Source of the DNA: VAZQ01 sp963739175
Lineage (GTDB): Bacteria; Pseudomonadota; Alphaproteobacteria; Rhizobiales; Xanthobacteraceae
DNA length: 64,000 bases
Assembly (NCBI GenBank): GCA_963739175.1
Contig: CAVTZH010000003.1
Span: 1-64,000 of the forward strand
Direction of reading: 5' to 3'
Shown one piece after another: positions 36,960-44,721 of the stretch. The translations under genes and the position numbers were made by a program. Under the pieces are notes generated by a model. That model was given only the letters and a program-made list of their open reading frames with translations, made no database searches and was not told where the DNA came from. The stretch's first letter is position 1; the number at the start of each line of letters is the position of its first letter.

Positions 36960-37451
36960 ATGTACACAACAATAAATCGATCCATTGCGCTGGCGGTTGC
37001 GGCGCTGTGGTCGTTGCCGGCTTCTGCCGGCGATCTATCGCCGGGATCGGTCTACGTTGCGCCGGGCGGCGTCTACATCGGAACGGCGCAAGTCTATGTG
37101 GGGCCGGGCAACGGAAACGGGAACGGCCAAGCGCCGTATGTGGTGCCTGGTCGGGCCTACGTGCCCGGGCCAGCCTACGTGCCCGGCTACGGTCCGCCGG
37201 CGCCGGCCTACGCGCCGGAAGCCTACGGTCCGGAATACGGTGTGCCCGGCGGAGCTTATGCGCCAGCCTACGCACCCGCACCCGTGTACCGAGCGCCGCC
37301 GGTCGCGGTCTATGGCGCACGGCCGCCCGTCGGGGCACGGGCCTATGTGTCCCCTTATCCCGCGGAATACGCACCGCGGCCGCCGGTAGCCGTGCCTTAC
37401 AATGGCGGCAGCCGTTGTGTGGTCGCCTACGGCCGCATGATCTGCGAATGA
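36960..37451 (+). CDS. Secreted Pro/Tyr/Ala-rich low-complexity protein
   Basis: A 163-residue protein. ATG 36960 follows GGGAGAG. A signal peptide (SIALAVAALWSLPASAGD) is followed by degenerate tandem units such as VYVAPGGVYIGTAQVYVGPG, AYVPGPAYVPGYGPPAPAYA and repeated AYAPxAY. The chain ends in a small cysteine hairpin (SRCVVAYGRMICE). Such proteins occur in Rhizobiales envelopes; no function is known. The preceding gap (36763-36959) shows nothing else. Confidence 0.65.
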   Translation: MYTTINRSIALAVAALWSLPASAGDLSPGSVYVAPGGVYIGTAQVYVGPGNGNGNGQAPYVVPGRAYVPGPAYVPGYGPPAPAYAPEAYGPEYGVPGGAYAPAYAPAPVYRAPPVAVYGARPPVGARAYVSPYPAEYAPRPPVAVPYNGGSRCVVAYGRMICE

Positions 37452-37514
37452 ACATGGCATGAGTTCCGCTGGCGCCTCTGTGCGCCAGCGCCTCCACGCA
37501 ACAGGCCATGCGAC

Positions 37515-38522
37515 CTAAAGACTGAGTCCCAAAAATCGCGCCGCGTTGGCGCCGAGCATGGCTTCGCGCACCGCTTCAGGAATTCGCCGCGCGTTCTGGA
37601 TCAGCTCGACCGGTTTCCACTCGCCGAACGGATAGTCGGTGCCGAGCATGATCTGGCTCGGCTTCACCTTCTCGGAGAGTCGCTCCAGCACTTCCGGATC
37701 GAACACCACGCTCTCGTAGTGGAACGCGCGCAGATAGCTCGAGAAGTCCGATTTGATGTGCTTGGTGGTGCCGCGCCAGTACATCCAGTCGAAACGGCCG
37801 GAATAGTAGGGGATGAAACCGCCGCCATGGGCGAACGCGATCTTGAGGTTGGGGCACTCGTCCATCACCCCGTCATAGATCAGCGAGCACTGCGCATAGG
37901 CTTCCTCCAGCGGCTGCCCGAGCGAGATCAGCATCGAGTGCTTGCGCAGCCGCGGATCGGGATTGCCGGCGGGGTGGACGAAGATCGGCACGCCAAGCAC
38001 CTCGGCGCGGCGCCAGAACGGCCGCAGGCTCGCGTCCCCGAGATCGGTTTCGTTTGCGCGTGACGCGATGACGAGGCCCTTGAGGCCGAGGTCGCGGGTC
38101 GCGCGCTCCATCTCCTTGATCGCAAGCTCGGCCGATTGCAGCGGCACCGAGCCGAGGCCGGCCAGCCGGTCGGGATTTTTGGCGACGGTTTCGGCGATGT
38201 GGTCGTTGCCGATCCGCTCCAGGCGGTGCGCCTCTTCAGGCGGCAGCGAATACGTGCAGTTGTGCAGGATGTTCGGGCTGATCACCTGGATGTCGACGCC
38301 CATGGCGTCCATGTCGGCGAGCCGGGTCGGCAGGTCGGTCATCCGCTTCCAATGCGCTTCCGGCATCGCATGGATGGCGGAGCCTTCGCCGGCGGCGCGA
38401 AGCTGCCCGAGCACCGACCGGCTGTAGGTCGCCGCATTGACCTCCTCGTTCGCGATGTGGGCGTGGAAATCGATCACCACCGGTTTGTGGCGCGGCCCGC
38501 GGGGCGCTTCAGGGTCGGCCAT
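37515..38522 (-). CDS. Amidohydrolase family 2 protein (ACMSD-like)
   Basis: A 335-residue TIM-barrel metal enzyme. ATG 38522 (GGAG upstream) gives MADPEAPRGPRHKPVVIDFH; an in-frame extension upstream to 38702 lacks similarity and lies antisense to the next gene's start. The HxH metal motif is DFHAHIANEE, the internal His region is IFVHPAGNPDPRLRKHS with FAHGGGFIPYYSGRFDWMYW, and the catalytic Asp is in IMLGTDYPFGEWKP. Relatives decarboxylate or hydrolyse aromatic-derived acids. It is divergent from a binding-protein gene, possibly for the same compound. Confidence 0.88.
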   Translation of the reverse strand: MADPEAPRGPRHKPVVIDFHAHIANEEVNAATYSRSVLGQLRAAGEGSAIHAMPEAHWKRMTDLPTRLADMDAMGVDIQVISPNILHNCTYSLPPEEAHRLERIGNDHIAETVAKNPDRLAGLGSVPLQSAELAIKEMERATRDLGLKGLVIASRANETDLGDASLRPFWRRAEVLGVPIFVHPAGNPDPRLRKHSMLISLGQPLEEAYAQCSLIYDGVMDECPNLKIAFAHGGGFIPYYSGRFDWMYWRGTTKHIKSDFSSYLRAFHYESVVFDPEVLERLSEKVKPSQIMLGTDYPFGEWKPVELIQNARRIPEAVREAMLGANAARFLGLSL

Positions 38523-38613
38523 TCGGGAAGCTCCTTCGGCGGCGAACTGTAGCATTGACGGAGTGTGCCGCTCGCCGCAAGCATGCAACGGTCGCACCCG
38601 CAGAGACGTTCCC

Positions 38614-39714
38614 ATGAAGCTTGCGAGCATCGCCGCCGTACTTGTCGTCTTGTCCTCGGCGGCGTCCGCCCAATCGCTGCCGAAGGTGACGGTCGGCGAC
38701 AATCCGTCGCTCTCAGGCGCGCCGCTCTACATCGCGTTGGAGAAGGGCTACTACCGCGACGCCGGCGTCGACGTGCAGCTCGAGATGAGCGGCACGTCGA
38801 GCGACATGGCGGTGATGCTCGCCACCAACCGGCTCAATGTCATCGGCGGAGCGATCTCGGCCGGCTTCTTCAATTCGATCGCCAAGGACCTGCCGGTCGC
38901 GCTGATGTTCTCGCGCGCGGTCTCGCCCTTTGCCCATCATCTGATGATCCGGCCCGACCTGAAGGACACGCTGAAGTCACCCGCCGACCTGAAGGGCCGC
39001 ACCATCGCGATCGCCGCGCGCGGCGCGATTCTGATCTACGAGCTGGTGAAGGTCCTGGAAGCGGGCGGGCTCACGCTCAACGACGTCGACATCAAATACA
39101 TCCCGTTCGGCCAGCAGCCGACCGCGCTGACGAACAAGGCGGTCGATGCGGCGCTGATGATCTCGCCGTTGCAGGACTCCGTGGCGGCCAAGGGCATCGG
39201 CATCAAGTGGATCAATGTCGACGATTTCATCAAGGTGCAGCCGGTGGTGATCTCGGTCTGGATGATGAACACCGACTGGGCCAAGTCCAACGAAGACGCG
39301 GCCAAGAAATTCGTCCGCGCCACGCTGCGCGGCGTGCGGGACTATTGCAATGCCTATCATCGCGGGCCGAACCGTGGCGAGGTCACGCAGATCCTGGCGA
39401 AATATTCGAACGTGAAGGACGCCGCGCTGATCGACCGCATCGACTGGGGCGCCGCCGATCCGCAGGGCCGCATCGCGCAGGCGAGCGTGATGGACGTGCA
39501 GGAGACGTTCCTCAAGGAGAAGCTGACGCGCGATAAGGTCGCGTTCGCGCGCATTGCTCCTGCGGGCTGGATCGCCGACGTTGCGGCGAGTCTCGGGCCG
39601 TTCGCGCCCGCGCACGACGGCGGCGCGAAGGGCTGCCGCTACGGGAGCTTTCTGTTTTTGCTGGGCCTTTGCGGAAGGAGATTGACGAAATCTACGACCG
39701 CGCAAAGGCGATAA
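38614..39714 (+). CDS. NitT/TauT-type ABC transporter substrate-binding protein, 3' end altered at an island junction
   Basis: A periplasmic receptor with a signal peptide (MKLASIAAVLVVLSSAASAQ) and NMT1/SsuA-type features: PLYIALEKGYYRDAGVDVQL, LKGRTIAIAARGAILIYELV, TALTNKAVDAALMISPLQ. The natural tail probably ends SLGPFAPAHDGGAKGCR; the following YGSFLFLLGLCGRRLT run looks unrelated, extends to 39714 and overlaps the 3' end of the antisense Fic gene by 23 bp. The stop was apparently lost when the foreign island joined near 39645. No ABC permease is adjacent. Confidence 0.85.
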   Translation: MKLASIAAVLVVLSSAASAQSLPKVTVGDNPSLSGAPLYIALEKGYYRDAGVDVQLEMSGTSSDMAVMLATNRLNVIGGAISAGFFNSIAKDLPVALMFSRAVSPFAHHLMIRPDLKDTLKSPADLKGRTIAIAARGAILIYELVKVLEAGGLTLNDVDIKYIPFGQQPTALTNKAVDAALMISPLQDSVAAKGIGIKWINVDDFIKVQPVVISVWMMNTDWAKSNEDAAKKFVRATLRGVRDYCNAYHRGPNRGEVTQILAKYSNVKDAALIDRIDWGAADPQGRIAQASVMDVQETFLKEKLTRDKVAFARIAPAGWIADVAASLGPFAPAHDGGAKGCRYGSFLFLLGLCGRRLTKSTTAQRR

Positions 39715-40276
39715 GTGGTGCAAAGTCATGATTGTCGGCGGCATGGAGTGCGTCGATGTATTTTTTGCGGACATCACCAGACGCCTGAAGGTCGGCTCCG
39801 CCCCAACTAAATCGCGTGCCGTCTTGTGCCGTTACCAACATATCGGCCGCCAAACGCGACCAGCGCCCATTGCCGTTCGGAAATGGATGGATCTGAACAA
39901 TCTTGTGATGAAAGCGAACCGCTAATTCATCCGGCTTGTATGATTTGTGTTTGACCCAATAGCGAGCATCCTCGATGGCTTGGATTAAGTCAGGCTGAAT
40001 CAGATGAGGTTGGACCCCGAGATTGCGTTCTGTCTTGCGGTATTCACCGGCCCAACGCCATACCTTGTTGAACATGCGGCGGTGCAGCCCGCGCACGAAG
40101 CCTTCGTCCAGAACATTCCGTTTGCGCTCAAATGCCCAACCGTTCGCTTCCGCGATGTTCTGTTGTTCGAGTTCGTTTAGTTCGCCTCGCAAGGTGACAT
40201 GCGTAGGAATGAGTTCGGCTCGCTCTGCTGGCGTAAGTGGCGTCGCTGCGTTGTCAGTTTCGAATAGGCCCGTCAT
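39692..40276 (-). CDS. Fic-domain protein resembling 'mobile mystery protein B'
   Basis: A 194-residue Fic/DOC-fold protein. The Fic motif is HPFPNGNGR (His130 to Arg138), within FHHKIVQIHPFPNGNGRWSR. It differs from the usual HPFx(D/E)GNGR by Asn at the metal-binding acidic position. The N-terminal LRGELNELEQQNIAEANGW and WRWAGEYRKTERNLGVQPHL match what I recall of the mobile mystery protein B family. Canonical Fic enzymes AMPylate proteins; with Asn134, activity could be altered or absent. It overlaps the HTH gene by 4 bp, downstream of it. Confidence 0.82.
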   Translation of the reverse strand: MTGLFETDNAATPLTPAERAELIPTHVTLRGELNELEQQNIAEANGWAFERKRNVLDEGFVRGLHRRMFNKVWRWAGEYRKTERNLGVQPHLIQPDLIQAIEDARYWVKHKSYKPDELAVRFHHKIVQIHPFPNGNGRWSRLAADMLVTAQDGTRFSWGGADLQASGDVRKKYIDALHAADNHDFAPLIAFARS

Positions 40277-40725
40277 TTTTCATCCCAAAGGCGAGCAGGG
40301 CGGCGAAGCAGTTGCTCTACCTGCCGGCGATGCAATTCCTTTGAGACTTCCTTGCTCTTCACCTCTTGATCCTCCAGCCGCATGCTCTGTTCGACGGCGC
40401 CTATTTGGCGCAAAGCGACAAGGTTAGCCCGTTCGCGGACGATGTCAGCGAGCGGCCGTTCGGGTACCAAGGCGTAAACCAGACGACAGCCCATTGCCTC
40501 GGCAGCGCGTTGCAGCGTGTTCAGAGTTACACTTCCGCTGATTTCCGATTGCTCCAACTCTACAATTCGTGGCTGTGACACGCCGAGACGCCGCGCGAGT
40601 TGGGCGGTCGTTATCCCTAGAGCGTCCCGGATGGCCCGTAGCCAGCCCTTGGGGGGGCGCGGATTCTTGCGGAGGGGGCGCAAACCCTCAAAACGCTTGT
40701 CTAAATGGCGGATGGCATCCTTCAT
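40273..40725 (-). CDS. HTH regulator resembling 'mobile mystery protein A'
   Basis: A 150-residue Xre-type DNA-binding protein. The HTH spans about residues 28-82: GWLRAIRDALGITTAQLARR, GVSQPRIVELEQSEISGSVT, LNTLQRAAEAMGCRLVYALV. A helical C-terminal part follows (VKSKEVSKELHRRQVEQLLR). It is first in an operon with the Fic gene, the order known for mobile mystery proteins A and B. Repeat copy 1 begins 2 bp upstream of its start, leaving no good ribosome site; the protein probably binds the repeat array and represses itself. Confidence 0.83.
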   Translation of the reverse strand: MKDAIRHLDKRFEGLRPLRKNPRPPKGWLRAIRDALGITTAQLARRLGVSQPRIVELEQSEISGSVTLNTLQRAAEAMGCRLVYALVPERPLADIVRERANLVALRQIGAVEQSMRLEDQEVKSKEVSKELHRRQVEQLLRRPARLWDEK

Positions 40726-40726
40726 A

Positions 40727-40845
40727 CTATAAGATATATCCTATAATCTATGAAGAAATCAATAAGGTATATGTTATCGTATGCTACTTACTCTATAAGA
40801 TATATCTTATCGTAATCGGATATCTCTATAAGATATATGTTATCG
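40727..40845. promoter_or_regulatory. Four 20-bp AT-rich semi-palindromes at an exact 33-bp period (operator array)
   Basis: Copies start at 40727, 40760, 40793 and 40826. Copy 3 reads CTATAAGATATATCTTATCG; its core ATAAGATATATCTTAT is a perfect 16-bp palindrome. Copies 1, 2 and 4 differ at a few positions. The 13-bp spacers are unrelated in sequence, so only the 20-mers and the spacing are kept. A 33-bp period is close to three helical turns, placing all sites on one face. The array lies between the divergent HTH/Fic and TIR-APAZ/pAgo operons. Confidence 0.85.
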
Positions 40846-40980
40846 GATGCTGGACTAAGAGGAGCGCAGAAGTCTTGCTGAATGCCTGCGTACTTCACGC
40901 CTCGTTGTAGTACAAGATTTTGCAACTTGCCTAGTCCGACAAACCTTCCAAACTCCCTTGCGAATCAGGAAGACAGAATC

Positions 40981-42382
40981 ATGGACGAACAAGCGCGGCA
41001 GGCGCTGTTCATCAGCCATGCCAATCCGGAGGACAATGCCTTCACCCTTTGGCTCGGGGCGAAGCTCACTGCCCTAGGCTATCAGGTTTTTGCCGATGTC
41101 CTGCGGCTCCGGGGCGGTGATGATTGGGAACGCGTTCTTGAAGATGCTATCCGCAACAAGGCCGCCAAATTCTTGCTCGTCGCCACACCGTATGGCGTTC
41201 AAAAGCAAGGCGTGCGTAACGAAATAACGATTGCCACAGAAACTTCCAAACGCATTGACGAGAAAGCATTTATCGTTCCTCTCCGCCTGGCATCCTTTTG
41301 ATGCGCCATTGCAGATCGCGCACGCGCAATACATCGACTTTTCAAGAAGCTGGGCGCGAGGACTCAGCGAGCTTCTTGCACTCTTGTCTGAAACAGCCAT
41401 TCCGCAACCCATCGAAGGGGCTAACGCGGAGATGTGGCGAAGCGTGCAATTGAAGGACGCTCGTTCCATATCTAGTGTATCAGAACGTCTCGTCTCGAAT
41501 TGGTTGCCAGTAAAGTTGTTACCGGAACGCACGATCTTTTACGACTTCAAGAGCGGCATCTCGCTCGGCAGAGCCCAGAAGGCGATTCAGGAGTCACCGA
41601 TACCTATCGTTCCGTTCAATCGCGGTTTCTTGTCCTTCGCACCCATTCATCAACTGCAAGAATGGTTTGGCCCTGACCTCCCGCTGGAACGCGTTACCGA
41701 CACGCCCACCGACGACTTCCTTAAAGATGGATGGCCCGACCAACGCATGCTGACACGCGATGCTCGTTCTAAATTTACAGATTTGGCACGGCGGGGGATG
41801 GATGCTTTCTTTCAAGCAAAAGGGCTTCATTCCTTTGAACTTGCTTCTGAGCGCTTGGCATGGTGGCCCACCGCCAACCGCGCATCTCTCAAGAGGCTGA
41901 GTTTCAGTTGGCCGGATGGTGGCCCATCTGGCCTCCGTCAAATCGTGGGGCGTTCCAACAAACGCGGCTTCTATTGGCACTATGGCGTTAGCTGCTGGGC
42001 TCGCACAGCGCCCATCCGGCACATTCGCGTCGCCGGGCGCGTAGTGTTTACTTCCGATGGAGTGAATGCGATCGGCGACGCACGGCGACTGCATCGGCTC
42101 CGCCGCTCGTTTTGCAAAAGTTGGCGCAACGACAAATGGCGTGGCTTGCTGCTGGCGTATTGGCACTGGCTCGCGGAAGGCGCCTCATTCATCGACATCC
42201 CCATGGGCGAGGACTCCCTGATGCGGCTTCGGCTTCCGCCCCTTATTCTAGATGCGCCATTTGGGGTCGACACACCGGACGATGGCACCGAACCCGCGGA
42301 CGAGGAGGGAGAAGAAGGTCCCGAGAGCGGGGACGATGAAGGGAGCGAAGATGATCCGGAAGATTTGGACGGTGGCCTATGA
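40981..42382 (+). CDS. TIR-APAZ effector subunit of a SPARTA short-Argonaute system (one frameshift)
   Basis: About 466 residues once a single extra T in the TTTT run at 41297-41300 is removed; uncorrected, a TGA at 41299-41301 ends the protein after the TIR domain. N-terminal TIR (residues 1-140): ALFISHANPEDNAFTLWLGA, GYQVFADVLRLRGGDDWERV, KFLLVATPYG, and RNEITIA with probable NADase Glu81. The rest is the APAZ domain (WRSVQLKDARSISSVSERLV onward) and a very acidic tail. In studied SPARTA systems the TIR destroys NAD(P)+ after guide-directed recognition of invading DNA. ATG 40981 follows AGGAAGAC; an in-frame start at 40882 lacks domain similarity. The stop overlaps the pAgo ATG. Confidence 0.88.
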
Positions 42383-43921
42383 CCGCCCTCAATCTCATTC
42401 ACGTCGAGGAACCGCTGCTCGAATTCCGTTACGGGCAGAAGCTTGTCTATCCAAGGGATGGTCTCTTTTTATATGGGCCCGTTGATGACGGACGCCCGGA
42501 AATCAACTACGGCGTCATTGGCACGCCGGCGGGCATCGCCCGGTTTGAACGCTGGACGCAGTTGGTTTCCAGCTTCATCTCGCCGCCGCCGCCACGACGT
42601 GGCGCAAAGCTCATTGAGGCGCAGCATGTACCGTTTCCGGGCTTCGCTGCGGCTTATAATTCGGCCTGGCCTACCAAACCGCGCACTGTGGTAACGACGA
42701 TTGATGGCGAGGCCCTGTCGAAGGCCCTACACATCGCCAATCGCAATGAAGCCGTGAAAGCGGCGGTCGATATGTACGTTGACCCGCTTATTGCTGCCGC
42801 GTCGCGCGTGGAAGACCCGCCTACCTTTTGGTTCGTTGTTATTCCGGAGGAGGTCTACGAACTCGGTCGCCCTCTTTCGAAGGTAGCAGTACCGGAACGC
42901 ATTCAAGGCTCCGTACGCATGACTAAGGACGAAGCGCTTCGTCTAGAAGAACAGCATACCTTGTTCGGTTTTGAGGAAGCCGAAGCAGAGGTCTACAAGT
43001 ACGCCACGCACTTCCGGCGCCAGCTGAAAGCGCGCTTGCTCAACGACAAGATCGTTACTCAAATCGTGCGTGAGACTACGCTTGCACCAATGGACTTCCT
43101 GAAGAGCAATGGACAACCAAAGCGTCGGGTGGAAGATCCTGCGACCATTGCCTGGAAGCTCTCGACTGGCGCTTACTACAAGGATGGCGGACGCCCTTGG
43201 CAGCTCGCTGATGTACGGCCCGGTGTCTGTTACGTGGGCCTAGCTTACAAACGCCGCAACTCAACGAGTGATGATCGCTTTGCGGTGTGCGCCGCCCAGA
43301 TGTTTCTATCAAGCGGGGAAGGCGTTGTTTTCAGGGGCGCCCTTGGGCCGTGGTATCGCGCTGAACTCGAAGCAGTTTCATTTAGACAAGCCAGCGGCCC
43401 GCAATTTAGTTGCCATGGTCGTCAATGAATATCGCAGCCAGCATGAAAACCAGCCCCCGAAAGAGCTGTTTCTCCATGCCAAGTCGTCGTTCACGGACGA
43501 GGAATGGGAGGGCTTTCGAAGTGGCGCGCCACCAGAGACCAACGTTGTCGGCGTTCAGATTGCCGACGCAAAAGACAACATGAAACTTTTTAGGCCAGGA
43601 AAATACCCTGTAGTGCGTGGTACTGCGATGTTGTTTGACGAGGCGCAAGCGTTTCTATGGACCTCCGGTTACGCGCCAAGGCTTGACACCTATCTTGGTC
43701 CCGAGACGCCCAATCCCGTTCTCGTTCGCCTTCAGCGGGGCAAGTGCTCCTTTGACGCGATCCTCCGCGACGTGATGGGGCTAACAAAGATCAACTTCAA
43801 CTCTTGTTTGCACAACGACCGCTTGCCGGTAACTATCCGATTTGCGGATGCGGTCGGTGAAATCATGCTTGCTGCTCCGCAGGTTGGTGAGCCCAGACTT
43901 CCGTTCAAATTCTACATTTGA
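42379..43921 (+). CDS. Short prokaryotic Argonaute (MID-PIWI), SPARTA partner (one frameshift)
   Basis: About 513 residues after removing one extra base near 43352, which turns the apparent stop at 43426-43428 into continuous GALGPWY-ALNSKQFHLDK. Only MID and PIWI regions are present; there is no PAZ or N domain. Seen: YGVIGTPAGIARFERWTQLV near the N-terminus, the MID-like TFWFVVIPEEVYELGRPLSK, and PIWI stretches VCYVGLAYKRR, GEGVVFRGALGPW, ELFLHAKSSFTDEEWEGFRS and the end RLPFKFYI. I find no DEDX nuclease tetrad, as expected for short pAgos, which bind guide RNA and target DNA but do not cut. Coupled to TIR-APAZ by ATGA. Confidence 0.87.
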
Positions 43922-43924
43922 AGA

Positions 43925-44530
43925 CTAGAGCCGCTCCGGCTCGACCGTCTTCATTTCCTTCTCGCCTTCGGAGATGTGGCGCGTCGCGTCGCGCAGTGCA
44001 GGCAGGATCTCCTCCACGCTGTTCACCACCAGCGGCGAGACGGTGAGGCCGGCGCGGATGAACTGCATGTCGCGCATGTGATCAAGCAGCGCGCAGAGCG
44101 GATCCCAGAAGTTATCGACATTGACCATGAGGATCGGCTTCTTGTGCCGGCCGAGTTGCGCCCAGGTCATTTGCTCAACCAGCTCCTCCAGCGTTCCAAT
44201 GCCGCCGGGCAGCGCCACGAAGGCGTCGGCGCGCTCGAACATCAACCGCTTGCGCTCATGCATGTCGCGCGTGACGATGATCTCCTGCGCGTCGCGGAAC
44301 ATCATCTCGCGGGCCTTCAGGAAGTCCGGGATGATGCCCGTCACCTGGCCGCCGTGGTCGATGACCGATTTGGCGATGGCGCCCATCAGGCCGATCGAGC
44401 CGCCGCCATAGACCAGGCCGATGTTGTTCTCGGCCAATATCCGGCCAAAGGCGCGGGCGGATTCAACGAATTTGGGGTTACTACCGGGGCCGGAGCCGCA
44501 GTAGACGCAAATAGCTTTGAGTGTGCTCAT
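43925..44530 (-). CDS. LOG-family protein (nucleoside-5'-monophosphate phosphoribohydrolase)
   Basis: A 201-residue Rossmann-like enzyme. It has ICVYCGSGPGSNPKFVESAR at the start, VYGGGSIGLMGAIAKSVID, RDMHERKRLMFERADAFVAL and the hallmark PGGIGTLEELVEQMTWAQLG (PGGxGTxxE). LOG proteins release free cytokinin bases or AMP-derived adenine by cleaving ribose 5-phosphate. Often called 'TIGR00730 family Rossmann fold protein'. It converges with pAgo, 3 bp apart. Confidence 0.93.
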   Translation of the reverse strand: MSTLKAICVYCGSGPGSNPKFVESARAFGRILAENNIGLVYGGGSIGLMGAIAKSVIDHGGQVTGIIPDFLKAREMMFRDAQEIIVTRDMHERKRLMFERADAFVALPGGIGTLEELVEQMTWAQLGRHKKPILMVNVDNFWDPLCALLDHMRDMQFIRAGLTVSPLVVNSVEEILPALRDATRHISEGEKEMKTVEPERL

Positions 44531-44721
44531 TTAGTTCCATGTGGCCCGCGTAAGGGGGACCGTCAAGCCGCTTGCCGAGGGCCCGGCGTGGCAAAAGCGG
44601 CTGCAAAACACGTAGAGGGATGCAACGTTCGTCCCTGGGGCTGGTTGCAAACTGGAAAAATTCTATATGAATAGGGCATGACGGTGCTCTTCCTGCGGCC
44701 CGTCCTGAGCAGCCGGGCCCT

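Larger units (their letters stand above)
39645..43924. other. Foreign defence island: HTH/Fic pair plus SPARTA operon
   Basis: Four genes of clearly lower GC and different codon choice interrupt ordinary core genes. The left edge falls in the tail of a binding-protein gene and the right edge is 3 bp from the LOG-family stop codon. Two divergent operons share a 255-bp control region with phased repeats. No integrase, transposase, tRNA or convincing terminal repeats are visible, so the means of entry is unknown. Left edge is estimated from where the binding protein stops looking like its family. Confidence 0.7.

Noticed and set aside
40727..40858. Short CRISPR-like array (four units at a 33-bp period)
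   Set aside because: The repeat is 20 bp and AT-rich with 13-bp spacers, far shorter than CRISPR spacers; no cas genes are near and unit 1 abuts a start codon. An operator array fits better.
42379..43921. Catalytically active Argonaute nuclease
   Set aside because: No DEDX tetrad could be found in the PIWI region, and the protein is of the short type, which lacks slicer activity.
39630..43960. Possible short direct repeats at the island edges (GCCGCT[A/C]CGG near 39640 and 43930)
   Set aside because: Only about nine of ten bases match, in GC-rich sequence where such matches are common; too weak to call an attachment site.
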